DNA of 64,000 nucleotides, from the NCBI GenBank assembly GCA_963978895.1, contig OZ022238.1:49515282-49579281 (forward strand), in the 5' to 3' direction. Under the pieces are notes generated by a model. That model was not told the DNA's origin. It saw nothing but the letters and a program-made list of their open reading frames with translations, and searched no databases. This DNA is from Erpobdella octoculata (Eukaryota > Annelida > Clitellata > Hirudinida > Erpobdellidae). Position numbers and translations under genes: made by a program. Of the stretch, positions 46,761 through 59,762 are shown in pieces (within the stretch, counting starts at the first letter, position 1; every line of letters starts with the position of its first letter).

Positions 46761-47946
46761 TTCAGGTTTAAGACAAAAACTAACTAAAACAATTTTATTT
46801 AGTGGACAGTAACTTAAATTGTCAATTTTTTGTCCCATTTTCAGTTTTTGTTCATTGAAAAGCCAAACAAAATTTATTGTATTAATAAAAACATTTGTAA
46901 AATCATAGTTTGTTGCCTCAGTTTTTTGCAAATCTATTTCAACATTATTGGAAACTGTGTACTGAACTGATACTACACAAATGTAATCGCAAAGTGATAA
47001 GGAATAAATATAAACTCGATAGTTGGCATAGTGCTTTTTACTTGCTTAAAAACTAGGTAAATAAATGCAATCGCCTCAGGTAGATTCATTTCAGGGCATA
47101 GAAGAATTGGTAGTGACTTCAATAATCTATGTTAATTCTAAAAATTATTATGTACTTTAGAAAAAGCCAGTAACTATTATTGCTAATCTAACCTAGTCAG
47201 GATTTAGTTCTAAGTCTAAGATATCTCTTTTAAGAAAATGTCTTTGAAGACATAATGCATTCAGATTTTATGCTGAAACTTAAACTATCAGCATAAAATA
47301 GATACATATGACTATCAGTTATCTTCAGATAAAAGCATTTTCTTAAAATGTTATGGTTTTAAAGTTTAAACCAAAAGATTCAAGGGAATTTATAAAAGTC
47401 ATTTCTGTCAAAAACAATTAAAGTATGCGCTGAAGAAACAAAGAAATTTTGATAGAAAGTCATAAATTAATCTATGATAAACAAATATTGAAAGAATAAC
47501 GCGTTGTCATTGCTTTATAATAGTTAACTGCAAAATTGGAATGAATTGTTTATCGAAGTAAGGCAAGCCGCCGGTGTTGACAAATGTAAACAAATCTCTT
47601 GTCTATGGTCAGTCAGGAGGCACAAACTAAAACTCCACTGCGCGCGTAAAACCAAACAAAAACAGCAAATAAGGCTATATAGCCTATCTAGATATCTATG
47701 CTTGTGTGCAATCTAGGATTAAAAATAAACATATACCATCATCAGATCAAGCTGAAACTTAAAATCTACACTTGCTTCTACATTGCATTGCATTTTATTA
47801 AATTTTTGTAGTTAAAATACTTGTCAATTATTTTTTTCATTCATGTTATAAAAATCCAAAATTTATGTTAATTGCAGTTCTTTTTCATAATTTCAACTTG
47901 TTCATTTTTAGCTGTTGGTGCACATAAAGTTTTTAGCCTAAGAAGT
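46761..47946. other. AT-rich intergenic DNA
   Basis: No gene seen; a short GC-richer patch at 47560-47650 has no open frame of note. Confidence 0.5.
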
Positions 47947-47954
47947 ATTAGATG

Positions 47955-48292
47955 CATAAATTTATACTATATATCTAGACATGCAATGCATGCAAATTGC
48001 ACGATGCAAGTCAAGATGGCCTTTTGACCGGGGGCAAGGCTTGATATAAAAAAATATACCCTGATTCAATTGAACAATCCACTTTTTTTTCATTAAAATA
48101 TTTGAAAAAAATTTTTTGCGTAATTTTAAAATAAAAAAATTCCTAAAGATTGCTGTGCTTGTGGTATAAACCTAAAACGCCGTTGATCACGTGATACAAG
48201 GGGGGCATAAAATTTCGCTTTGATTTGTCCTCGCTACTTACTATAGGCACATACTGGGCATTGCGTGTCTAGGTATATAGTATAAGTCTATG
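47955..48292. mobile_element. 338-bp MITE with hAT-type 8-bp target duplication
   Basis: Imperfect 34-bp terminal inverted repeats lie at 47955-47988 and 48259-48292 (about 30 of 34 matching; core TTATACTATATA and CTAGACA). They are bounded on both sides by the identical octamer ATTAGATG (47947-47954 and 48293-48300). The interior has no ORF. An 8-bp target duplication is typical of the hAT superfamily, so I class it as a hAT-derived MITE; no transposase is present to confirm it. Confidence 0.82.
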
Positions 48293-48827
48293 ATTAGATG
48301 ACGTTCACAACCGAATGTCATAACACATTTTCCCCATTCGTCGTTGGTATGATTTTTTTTTTGAAACACTTCAAAGACGAAGACTAATAAATTGCTACCA
48401 TACACCGGACAAATGGCTTCTAATCAATAATCCAAACGAGAGTGGGTAGGTACTTGCTGATAAACGGTGTCGTTTTATTATTGAATTATATAAATCTATC
48501 AAAAATGCATGTCTGCAGTATAAGAAAGAAACATGGATGAGAATAAGAATATATTATTATATCGTTGTTCAAGTTAATTTTTCTCAGATCGCCAGAATTG
48601 AAATGAAAGAAATCACATTCATATAATATACAATTATACATGCATAATACGCTACAATGTTTTTTCGTGTATACAAAGAAATCGATTAGGAGATACGATG
48701 CTTTTTTGCGAATAAAAACTAAAATTGTAATTTAATGTAAAGCTAAAATAATGAATTAACAAACGTATTGTTCTTTATTCATCGGTAAAACTCGCACAAA
48801 TGTAAATCTTTATTACGAACAGAAGTT

Positions 48828-49554
48828 TCATTTTAGTCGCCGAAACGTCAACAATTGAAATGCTCCGAAGAAAGTACGACCGATAATGGCCGTTCCACGT
48901 CTGAAAGCCGACGGCGTCTGTTTTAAACTCGACACAATGAAATCGATTATTACGGAAAATATTTCTTCTTCTTCCCCGGCTCTGGAAATAATGACGAAAA
49001 TGAAAAACAAGTAAAAGAAAAACGAGAAGAAGTAAATGGAATTAATAATAAGGAAAATGAGCAACGTCGAATCGCCGAGGTAGCGAGCATGTCCGCCAGC
49101 GCTGCCGAAAACGACAGACACACAGGAGAGTACAATCACAGGTGCAAGGACACTGATAAACGGGCAGGTCGACGGAAAAGTCCTAGCGTCACTGACGGCG
49201 AGGAAGCGGTGATGGAGTGAAGAGGGTAGGGGACAGGTTGGCGTGTGAAAGAGTGGGTGGGTTTCCTCCAGGAGGGGCCGAATGAAGCGGCTGTTGAGGG
49301 CCACCGAGGCGGCATTGGAAGGCCCGCCGCAGCGATTGGATAAATTGTCTTCTATGGTGGCCAGGCATTGTAATGTTCTCACTGCTACCCTGTAGGTTAT
49401 AAAAAAAAGTCTGTGATCCAGTAATTAAACATAATATAAATATGTTTATTTATTTGTTTCATCAAACCAAAATGCAATAAACCGACTGATGATGGGTATC
49501 AACACACCTTTTCAAAACCCCAATAAATTCCTCATCCAGGGTCAGCACGGCCCC
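48828..49554 (-). CDS. Unidentified gene fragment, two spliceable exons
   Basis: On the minus strand a 47-nt exon (49554-49508; tttccag acceptor, AAAAG/GTGTGT donor; reads GAVLTLDEEFIGVLKR in its only open frame) joins in phase to an exon starting at 49389 (cctacag acceptor). That exon reads VAVRTLQCLATIEDNLSNRC and stays open to 48828. The first part is hydrophilic and helix-like, perhaps HEAT-type. After about 49200 the frame becomes very hydrophobic and low in complexity, so the true exon may end earlier; GCC/GTCAGT near 49195 is a candidate donor. I do not recognise the family. A broken gene cannot be excluded. Confidence 0.4.
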
Positions 49555-49599
49555 CTGGAAAAATGTTATTCCGACCGCGGAATGATGGTAAACAGCGGC

Positions 49600-52009
49600 G
49601 GAAAGGGGAGAACGAGAGACTAGTTGACCGGGCACGATCAAATAATATCATGAATCGAGCCAACAACGCGCGGTTCTTTAGAATAACCTCTATAAGGGAT
49701 GCTGCTGAACTTTCAACCCCAGACGTTGCTTGGCTTAGTGTGACAGTGTCATATCAAATATTTAAACATAAGATACAATGTAGATTTGTAGATGTATATA
49801 ATAATATGTCGTCATTATTAAGAAGACGTTTTGCAGGACGCACCCATACTGCTTATTAGGAAATGTATCAATATTATATTACAATTAATTTAAGAAACTT
49901 CACAATACTCTTTCTTAAACAGAACAAACATATCGTGAATAAACGCACGCACGCACACACGCATACAAACATTCCACACAGACGTCGTGTAATAATTTTT
50001 CAATGCTCGATCGGATTTAACTGAAGGTGGCTGGGGGTGGGGGTGGATTTTTATTTATTTAGGATTACCGAACCAGTGGCACATGGGAGAAGAAAATAAT
50101 GTTTTTAACGGCCACCCACACGGACCAGCCGATAGTTATTCCTTAATAATAAAACACCAACGCGACTGGACAGAGCAGCATTCGATATACTGAACAAACT
50201 TTTACTCAAGCATAAACATCGGAACGGATTAATATTTATTTTATTTATAGTAGAAATGGATTTTGAATCGTGTTTTAAAATGCGTCTGACGATCGAGTCT
50301 GACAGAATGTTCCAACTACGTATGGAATCAAATGGGATGCGAACGGCGAAAGCTTACACTCGACACTAGTCGACACGGTAAGAGATGGGAGTTCGGAGGG
50401 CGACCCGAAAATTCAATACAGGGGCCACACACACACACCCCACTCGCACACACACACACCACACACACACACACACACGCACACCTACAGTGTCATGAAG
50501 CTCGTACATAAATGCATCAATACACCACCCGGTAAAACTTGACTTCATCTGCATATCGTGTTTTCCGACATAAAGTCGATAGCGACAGTAGTACGAGTGG
50601 TAAGTACCTCACACACTCCACGGTCATAGCGCTTTACAGAAGCGGAATTCTGGCAAATAAATGAAAATTACAAAAGTCTCTAATTATAGTAATTATACAC
50701 ATTTTTTATATTACTACACGCGAACGGATATTGGAGAAGCTTCATTTGCTCCAAAGAAGAGCATTTGAAAGCCAAAAGATTCAAAAGATGGGGACACAGT
50801 CGCCAAACGACCTTGCCGCGCTACTGGAGCTAATTCCTTCGACAGTGGAGGGGGGTGTAGGTCTGTTAAATTTCCACCTTGCACGGCCGTCCCCCACTGC
50901 TCCATCCATTTATCACTTGCAGAGATTTCATTAGGAATTTAAATTAGAAATCTTGTGGGAATAAAATCGAGACATGTTTTTTTTTCTCCTCCAAATTAGC
51001 CAGCATGTATTTCAATTAAAAAAAGGGCGTGTTTGTTATTAGTTTGAAGTTTAGCAATGAGTTTAAGTAAAACCCGTTGTCGTTCATTTTGTTTCACTTT
51101 CACTTATTTAACTGGTTTCGTTAAGAGGAGGCGAGGTAAATTTTTTTGTTGTTCATCGCTATGACAACTTTCGAATCAAGTCACTTCTTTCGAAAACGAA
51201 AACGCGTGTAAATAAATTTCATTTTTTCTTTTCTTTTTTTTATAACATTTTCAACAAAATTTACGATTTCCGCTTCGCGCACAAAAAAGCAAAAATGTTG
51301 AAAACTTTTAATACAGCTTTTTTAAAAAAAAAAATTTTTTGCTCCTTTTTACGAATGCATAAAGGTCAGAGAAAGAGAGAGAGAAAAAAAGATCTTTTTT
51401 CATTCCTGGTCTTCCCCTACCTTCATCATCAAACACCTTCACCTTGCTACGGCACGACCCAAAATTTAGCTTCCCCTTGTTCGCTCAGTTCTGCCGGTCT
51501 TCATGGACCTCCCGGTCTTAGATGCACTAAATGTGATTCCCTGGCATTCTTCATTTCCTACGATTTTCAACTCCTCTCTAAATAATCAGCTGTGTATCGG
51601 TTGATCTCAAATATATTTTTAAGCAGCCTCTCCTAACTCTGTCTCAAATCAAATGTTTTCGTCACCATGACAAATACCGCCCATCATGTGCTTCAACCCA
51701 AACAAGCAATGAAATTATCATAATTTATCTAAGAAGTTCCACCTCACGCTACCTAGAGTGTCACATATATAGCTTTTAAAGCTGCTGTTCGAATGTCATC
51801 TGGCATCTCTTTGAACTGTGAAGCCGCTTCCCTCTCTTCTTGAGTTGAATTTCACTGCTTTCTCTTAATGTATTGTGTATTTTTAAATGCCATCAAGGAT
51901 GTTCAAAATTATTAATTCAATGTTCGCTTTTTTTTCGATCATATTTTATTCAAAGTTCTTTTTTTCAGTAAATATTTATGTTTTTGTTTATGGAGTTGTT
52001 TTAATTATT
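49600..52009. other. Non-coding or unresolved region
   Basis: Includes a CA tract (50425-50485) and a GC-richer piece at 50720-50930 that is open on both strands (plus frame includes EKLHLLQRRAFESQKIQKMG). No splice context or recognised family was found. Confidence 0.4.
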
Positions 52010-52495
52010 ACTTAATAATTCGTAGTGACATCATATTTAAAATACTTCCAAACTAAACTTTTGCGATTACGACCAGCAAACATTTTCGACAAGCCAAAGC
52101 CAGCTTTCGACATTTCTGACTCAATAAGTAACGACAAACCAAAACACGAATACAATAGAAAAGAATTAAACAATCGTAGCGGCAATGGCATGTTAAAAGA
52201 AAGTACCATAAAAGCGAAATTTCAGAAATTCAATTAAATTTGTATAAGTCAATTAATTTTTATTTTTATTTTAATACTTTTTTTTTATTTCGTTTTAACA
52301 AATTATTTTTTTATTTCTATTTCTAGTTCGTTTCGAAAAAAATTAATTTTTATTTCTAATTTGTTCTAACTAACTAATTTTTATTTTATTTCAGTTTCGT
52401 TTTGACTTTCTATTCTAGTTTTCGTTTCAGTTTTCGTTAACAAAAATCAATAATTATCGTTTTAATTTTTATTTCCGTTAATGAAATAATCACTG
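52010..52495 (-). mobile_element. hAT relic with BED zinc-finger start
   Basis: On the minus strand the element begins with CAGTG at 52495, a common hAT terminus. It runs through AT-rich DNA full of ACGAAA-type motifs, then encodes KSLVWKYFKYDVTTNY near 52060-52015. That matches the opening of a BED zinc finger (VW.HF.YD), just before the first cysteine pair, where a stop interrupts it. No matching second terminus was found, so the copy is truncated. The family call rests on a short match. Confidence 0.5.
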
Positions 52496-52514
52496 ATACA
52501 TACATACATACATA

Positions 52515-52620
52515 AATAACTCCGCCTCGCTAATTGCGAGCCAGTCCCAAGCCTGGATAAAGTAGGAGGGACAGTTAAAAGGATCAAACTTTGATCCACG
52601 ACAGAAAGTACTTATGTGCT
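52515..52620. repeat. Possible LINE fragment
   Basis: The stretch GCGAGCCAGTCCCAAGCCTG and the following GGATAAAGTAGGAGGG resemble a motif I know from non-LTR retrotransposons of aquatic animals. No reverse transcriptase can be read. Low confidence. Confidence 0.3.
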
Positions 52621-52689
52621 TCCTAAATACAGCTAGTTCAGTTTTAAAACACTTGGTGTAAAGGACTTTAAACTATCATAAAAAAAATA

Positions 52690-52850
52690 CATACATAAAT
52701 AAATAAATAAAAATAAATAAATAAATAAAAAACACATAAATAAAAAACAAATAAATAATAAACAAATAAATAATAAACAAATAAATAACATATAAATAAA
52801 CAAACAAATAAACAAATAAATAAATAATTATATAAATAAATAAAGATATA
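52690..52850. repeat. (AAAT)n-type tract
   Basis: AATAAATA and CAAATAAATAA units over 160 bp. Confidence 0.9.
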
Positions 52851-53284
52851 AAATTTAACAAAAAAGCACATCACATTGATTGATTGAGTTTAAGATTAAA
52901 AAATTGATTACTGGAAAGGAGACGAGACGAGACGCACGGAGTAGTCGTCAGAGTCTCATTTACGTCAGAAACAAGCCCCCCCCGCTCACTCACTTCCACC
53001 CTCTCCCCCCCGTCGCTCGAGATCCGTGTGGAACCGATCAGTCTTGTTGAAAGAGTGTAATCGATGACTTCCTTGCGTGTCACGCCGTGTGACAAATGAT
53101 GACGAGGGCTGACGTCACATCTTCGCGTGTGGCCCGTCCAATAAAATGACTCGCTCTCTCGGCGCACCCTGTTCGTCTTTCAAGTGCTACTCCAGCGCTT
53201 TTTTAATGACGACTGTATACTAACTGGCACGTGCACGCTATTATTAGCATCACGGTAATGATTATAGTTTTGAAGATGGCGATG

Positions 53285-53306
53285 ATGACGGTGGTGGCGA
53301 TGATGT

Positions 53307-53348
<42 letters not shown>

Positions 53349-53368
53349 CGATGATGATGATGATGATA

Positions 53369-53404
<36 letters not shown>

Positions 53405-53410
53405 CTCATG
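53285..53410. repeat. (GAT)n trinucleotide tract
   Basis: GATGATGAT with rare GAC and AAT changes. Confidence 0.95.
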
Positions 53411-53587
53411 GAGGTGCTGATAATGGCGCTGATGATGATGATTTCAATTGAAGATAGGTACATAGTTCATTTAAAAATAATCACGTGTCGTGGTAATGTG
53501 CATCTGCGAACCTGCAAAGTGTTGATAGCAGAAATGTGGTTTCAGAAAACCATTACTTGCCACAACCATTTCATAGCATTAATTTGA

Positions 53588-53695
53588 ACGAGCAAACCGT
53601 AAAGACGAGGTTTTTATTTAATGCAAATTGTTATTTTAAAACATTTTTTTCAAATTTATAAATGTTAATATTTATATAATTATGTTTGATTTGTA
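53588..53695. repeat. Dispersed AT-rich repeat, copy 2
   Basis: Collinear with 12143-12280 (GAGCAAACCGTAAAGACGAG, TTTTAAAACATTTTT, TTATAAATGT, ATGTTTGATTTGT). Ends and class are unknown. Confidence 0.5.
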
Positions 53696-55227
53696 AAAAT
53701 TATTAAAAAAACTTCTGGTAGAAGCGTTAGACTAAAGGTCGACACAATTAACCAATTAGCCATTATGCCCCCCTTGGAGCTTTCCGACGCCCCCTCGTAT
53801 CTTCGGCAATTGGCAACAATCTCAGTTTCTTCGAATCAATCAAATCTATCGAACCCATCCACGTTTGTTGTTAGCGTATCCACCACGTCTACGTCTGAAC
53901 TATTCAGAGGTCAGAGGCAATCGCTCCCAAAGACTTTAAAGCAAAAAAAAAAGTTAAGGTCGTTAAAAAAACTTTTAAAAAGTAGTTTTTACTACACCCC
54001 CGGTCCCCGGTCACCACATATTTTAGGCGGAAAATATTAGTCAGTATAAAATCAGGGAGCATCGGCCCTTTCCACATCTAGTCCCTTTATATTTTTGTTA
54101 TGCCCCTATTTCATACCCAGAATGACGCCCCTGGGACAGTTCGAAATTAACTTTCAGTTTCCCCGTATTGAGATCAGCAGGTTTGAAATGTCACCATCTT
54201 GAGGGTAACTTTCAATTGGTCATTGCCCCGCCTAACATGGGCTTTTTCCAATCACCTGCTCTCAGGAAAAACGAAACTTGGAAATTACGCTCTAATAAGA
54301 TCATTTATTCTTCCCATCTTTCATGCACCGATAATAATTACACTTCTCCTAATAAAATGGCAAAGGTTAAGATGAAAACATTGACCTACGTCTGATGAAC
54401 TTCATAAAGAGGTCGACGACCCTATTAATTATTTAAAAGATTGAGCACACAGGTTGCGTGGGTGTAATTTAGAATTCGTGCGTCAAAAGTGAGTAAAAAA
54501 ATCTTGCCAGAAATTCAGAAATAAAGCAGCTAAAAATGTCTTGAAGTAATAATTTCTTGATTGCAAAAAAATATTGATAAAAATTTCACAAAATTTCACA
54601 AAATTTCAGTCTGATTTTCTGCTTCTAAAAAGTTCCGTCCAACACGAGACTGGAGAGGCATCGTTATAACTATTACCCGGTAGCCGGTTTACCGATTGCA
54701 ACCACGACGAACCACCGGGACAATAGCAGCGACCTAGAGGCACAGACTGATGAAGTAAGTCGAATTTTCGCTCGACATAACAGATCGCCTTTTCCTCTAA
54801 AAGGCCGGGAAGAGAAAGTGCAGTGATTTTTATAAATGTACACTCTAAACGAATTAGGTTCACTTTTGAGCATCGTAGAAAAAAAAATAAGCGCGCCACT
54901 CGATGGCCAATCGCATTAAAGCGGTTTTTTCTCGGTGTAAAGTTATTCATGCTGTCAGAGAAACTCGGCAATTGAATTTTGTACTTTTTTCGATTTAATA
55001 ATTTTGTTCTGTTTGTGTGTGTGTGTGTGTGGGGTGTGTGTGTTTTTGTGTGTGTGCGAGAAAAAAAATTAGTTTTACACAAACAAAATCTTGAAGAGTA
55101 AAAGCGATTTGTTTTGCAAAGTCAAAAAAGTTCGACGTCCTTGAAAATGCAGTTTCTTGAGAGAATTTGATTCGGTCCTGGACGTCACACGTGTAGGATA
55201 CGAATAAGTCTCATAAGGTGCTGAAAA

Positions 55228-55990
55228 ATACAATACAATACAATACAATACAATACAATACAATACAATACAATACGATACAATACAATACAATACAATA
55301 CAATACAATACAATACAATACAATACAATACAATACAATACAATACAATACAATACAATACAATACAATACAATACAATACAATACAATACAATACAATA
55401 CAATACAATACAATACAATACAATACAATACAATACAATACAATACAATACAATACAATACAATACAATACAATACAATACAATACAATACAATACAATA
55501 CAATACAATACAATACAATACAATACAATACAATACAATACAATACAATACAATACAATACAATACAATACAATACAATACAATACAATACAATACAATA
55601 CAATACAATACAATACAATACAATACAATACAATACAATACAATACAATACAATACAATACAATACAATACAATACAATACAATACAATACAATACAATA
55701 CAATACAATACAATACAATACAATACAATACAATACAATACAATACAATACAATACAATACAATACAATACAATACAATACAATACAATACAATACAATA
55801 CAATACAATACAATACAATACAATACAATACAATACAATACAATACAATACAATACAATACAATACAATACAATACAATACAATACAATACAATACAATA
55901 CAATACAATACAATACAATACAATACAATACAATACAATACAATACAATACAATACAATACAATACAATACAATACAATACAATACAATA
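55228..55990. repeat. (CAATA)n pentanucleotide array, about 150 units
   Basis: About 760 bp of near-perfect CAATA with one visible interruption (CAATACGATA near 55275). The long open frames in both directions (up to 396 codons) follow from the absence of stops in a 5-bp unit and are not genes. Confidence 0.97.
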
Positions 55991-56255
55991 AAATGCAATG
56001 CAATGCAATGCAATGCAATGCAATGCAATGCAATGCAATGCAATGCAATGCAATGCAATGCAATGCAATGCAATGCAATGCAATGCAATGCAATGCAATG
56101 CAATACAATAAAATGCAATGCAATGCAATGCAATACAATAAAATGCAATGCAACACAATACAATGCAATGCAATGCAAGTATAATGCAATAGCAATGCAA
56201 TGCAATACGATAAAATGCAATGCAACACAATACAATGCAATGCAATGCAATAGCA
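55991..56255. repeat. (CAATG)n array abutting (CAATA)n
   Basis: The unit switches from CAATA to CAATG at 55991. Further in, a mixed block with CAATAAAATGCAATGCAA and CACAATACAATGC occurs twice (about 56131-56175 and 56203-56249), which suggests higher-order duplication. Confidence 0.95.
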
Positions 56256-56692
56256 ATAGACACACACTAATACTAACGACGACACATTAGTAAGGTGTGG
56301 TTAAGGTCAGATGACTCATTGAGGTTGTTAATAAACTTCAAAGAGAGCAAGTAAAAGAGAATGAAAAATAAAAATATATGAAATTCTTAGCCGTCACATC
56401 ACGGCAAAAAATTCTCTTGCTTTTCGTCACCTGGCAACACATGTGTTCAGAGAGTGAGTCTCATGACGCTACGAGGAACCTTTGATGTAGGTGCGAAAAA
56501 TATGGAAGAAAAAAATTAAATCCTTTTGAGGATATATTTACGGTTTTTAATTTTTCGAATTAGCGTTTTTGTTTAGGAGCATTGAACTTTTAAAAAAGAG
56601 GAGAGATTAAACTGCTATACCTATTTTTGCATCTAAAATGCATTTTATGTGAAATAAAGAAAGCAGAAAAAGAAAGAGAGAAGAAGTGATGT

Positions 56693-56694
<2 letters not shown>

Positions 56695-56785
<91 letters not shown>

Positions 56786-56802
56786 GAGAGTGAGAGAGAG
56801 AG
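56695..56802. repeat. (GA)n microsatellite
   Basis: About 50 units with single C and T interruptions. Confidence 0.95.
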
Positions 56803-56859
56803 GAAGGAGACTCTGAGTTTTCAAGTTTCAATAGAAGAGCCTGGAGCAAATTGTTCAAA

Positions 56860-58690
56860 TCTTTTCTAGAGATCTAGTAACGAGGTTCGCGCTCAAAAAT
56901 GTCGTCATGTTCTTCCGACGATCACGAGGTGTCCTCTATTTTTATTAGGGATGTACCGGATATAGGTCACAGCTTTACATCCGGTGCATCTCTCATTTTT
57001 ATCTTATTTTGCCCACATCATTTTTCAACGACAATAAAATAATACATTACTAAAAATATAAACAAAAGTTGTTTCAGAGCTACAAGTCTGTATTTCTGTA
57101 ACTTTTTTTGATTCATTAACGTCTGTATCTGCCAGAGAGAATTTAGACGATATGTCTGCTCCAGTGGTCTGTGACGTGTTTATGCGGTCAGAAACGAGTG
57201 TCCGTGTATTATTTTTGGGTTTGGGGCAGACAGGCCACCGAAAGCACAAGGCTTTTGTGGGCACATGGTTCGATTTACCCCCCAGCCTGCCAACTACTAC
57301 TGTGCAATAGGCTGGGCAGTGCCGGCAAACCGACCTCCCTATCAGTTAGCAATCAGCATGCCTCGGATGAACCTCACTGGCTATATATGGTATTACTTCT
57401 GGACCTGAATTTGTTCCGACTGCCTTCTATATCTGTAACCTGAACCTTTTCTAATGCATAATTACCATATAACTCCGTTCCGAAATTGTATCAGTCAGAT
57501 AATTATTTTTGTAATTGTTTACTATTTTCTACTTTAACTGTTTCAATAGCTTGATAAAATAAAAATAGGCTGAAGATGCGTATATGTAAGATATCTATAT
57601 CTAAGATAGAATATCTTTCGTTTTGTCTGCTTACTTGTATGATTGTTTGTATGTATGTGCTAGTATGTTTGTTGTGCTTATATAATTGTATGTATGTTAG
57701 TGTTTGTATGAGTGTGTGTTTGTTTGTATTCTTGAATGTGCGTTTTGCATGCACGGATGGATGTTTGTTTGTAAGCTTGTATGTGAGCTAGTACGATTGT
57801 ATATGTGTTTCTAATGAGTGTATGTTTGTTTGTATTTGTTATAATACTCACGTGCTTTGCATGCTTGTATGTCTCTTTTTATGTGCTTTTATGTGCGCCA
57901 CAAGAATTGCTCCGTTCCGGCTATGAGTTTAAATTATTGCTTATAAATTCGAAATATTCAGGATCTTTACTTTTCAACTCCGGCGTAGTAAAATAAAATT
58001 ACTTTAATCTTCAAATCTTAAAACGTTGACATTTTTCAAAACTTTAAAAAAAAAACTGAAAGGAAGAGCAAAACAGAATTCTAATTTTTAGGCACGAAAA
58101 AAATTTAAAAAATTTAATTATAGGCATAAAATGAATTTAGGGCATTAATAATTATAATCCATCCTTTCTATACATTTGTCCCACCCACACTCGAACCCCC
58201 CTCACATTCACCACTCCATCTGTCCGTTCTCCAAACGTTGAAGAAGCTACCTTTCTCTCATAATTTTCCTTACTACCCACCTACTCACCTACCCACACAA
58301 GCACACACTCACCCCTCAGACACTGTTTCACACACTCACCACCCACATACTGTTTAACACACGTACGCCCACACATGGTGTCGTCACCAGGGAGTGTCAT
58401 CACATGGGGTGACACCAAAATTGAATTTTTTATGTCACTATGAAATTATTTTTATAGGTTTTTTTTCAGACTAGCAACAAGAATTTATTTTTTTTTGTCC
58501 CCTCTCTGGTCGTCGATGTTTAACCACCCCCACCGATAATCGACTTTATGGAGTAAAAGTTCACTAGGGTTTGCCTACCCCACCCCCCCACGGTCATCAT
58601 TGATTTTTTTCAAGGTTAAAGAGGTATAAGTGGTGAGGAGCTGAAACCAGGAGTTACCGTACTGGGTGACGCTGACCCTTGCGACGCCAC
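56860..58690. other. Unresolved region with short degenerate repeats
   Basis: 57160-57440 is GC-richer but has no supported gene. 57640-57880 is a degenerate TGTATGTTTG tract. 58180-58420 is cytosine-rich with CACACTCACC-like motifs. Confidence 0.4.
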
Positions 58691-58697
58691 TGCCCCT

Positions 58698-58925
58698 ATA
58701 CACACCCACACACACCACACACACAACCACACACACACAACAAACACACAAATAAACACACACAGACAGACACACAACCACAGACACACAGGGAAACACA
58801 CACATACACACACATGTACACAGGCAGTCACACAATCACAATCACAGACACACACACACAACCACACACACTCACAGACACACACACATACACACACAGC
58901 CACACACACTCACAGACAGACACAC
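58698..58925. repeat. (CA)n-rich tract
   Basis: Imperfect CACACA with CAGA and CAAC variants over about 230 bp. Confidence 0.92.
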
Positions 58926-58944
58926 AAACAGTCACGATGCTAAC

Positions 58945-59015
58945 CTGCAAGCGCTTTTATGAGTCTCTCTGAGCAGCGACTGGCGGAACTGCTTGTCGAA
59001 AGCTTCAACGCAGCT
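58945..59015 (-). CDS. Orphan exon-like segment
   Basis: 71 nt on the minus strand between a ctgcag acceptor and a GCAG/GTTAGC donor, reading SCVEAFDKQFRQSLLRETHK and four more residues. It ends in phase 2 and cannot join directly to the exon at 49554 (which needs phase 0). So either another exon intervenes or they are unrelated. Family unknown. Confidence 0.3.
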
Positions 59016-59643
59016 CTGCAGGTTGGAAATGTCCGGTAGGAAACAGTCAAGAAGCATTGAGGGCTCTTGAGATTTATAATAAGTAAGTAAGTCAATAAAT
59101 AAATAAATAAATAAATGAATAAATAAATGAATAAAAATAACTAATTTTGTGTACATATAAGTTTATTCGTTGTCATATATTGGTATAGGCATAATAAATT
59201 TGAATAAAATTTTACCTAACATAAATTAATTTCAATTAAGAAAATTCTTTTTAACAAATTGAATAAATTAGCAACAAAAATTAGGAAAAAACCATAAAAA
59301 TAGCTTAAAGTAGTTAATAAATAGTTTTAAAAAATAAACTATTTATAGGAACGATTCTGAAGATGCTCCAAGATTATGTTTTGAATGTAAACCGGATGTA
59401 AGAACATTAATATTATTTTTGTGGCATTATAACGGTGTTGTGGCCACCCGGACAGCCATTAGACGCCCCTAGAATATACAATTTCTAAACATTCTACTGT
59501 GCCACGGGTTGTGTTTAACGACAAGCGAAAAGTGGTTTTTCCGTCGAAATTAATTAGAGTTTTACACAGTCACTGGAATGTTGCCAGTTTGAAGGTGTCT
59601 TCAAAGCTTATAACGAAATGATGATGGTGATACTGATAGATAA

Positions 59644-59674
59644 TAATGATGATGATGATGATGATGATGATGAC

Positions 59675-59709
<35 letters not shown>

Positions 59710-59762
59710 CGACGATGATGATGATGGTGATGATGGTTATGATGGTGATGATGATGATGATT
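59644..59762. repeat. (GAT/GAC)n tract
   Basis: Alternating blocks of GAT, GAC-GAT and GGT triplets. Confidence 0.93.

Noticed and set aside
53765..54040. 91-codon serine-rich plus frame
   Set aside because: Composition is ordinary for chance ORFs here; no splice or homology support.
54606..55082. 158-codon minus frame
   Set aside because: Begins in a TG/CA microsatellite and has no recognisable domain or splice context.
55075..56285. Open frames of up to 396 codons, mostly repeating CIVLY or NTIQY
   Set aside because: They are translations of the CAATA/CAATG array; a 5-bp unit without stops stays open in all frames.
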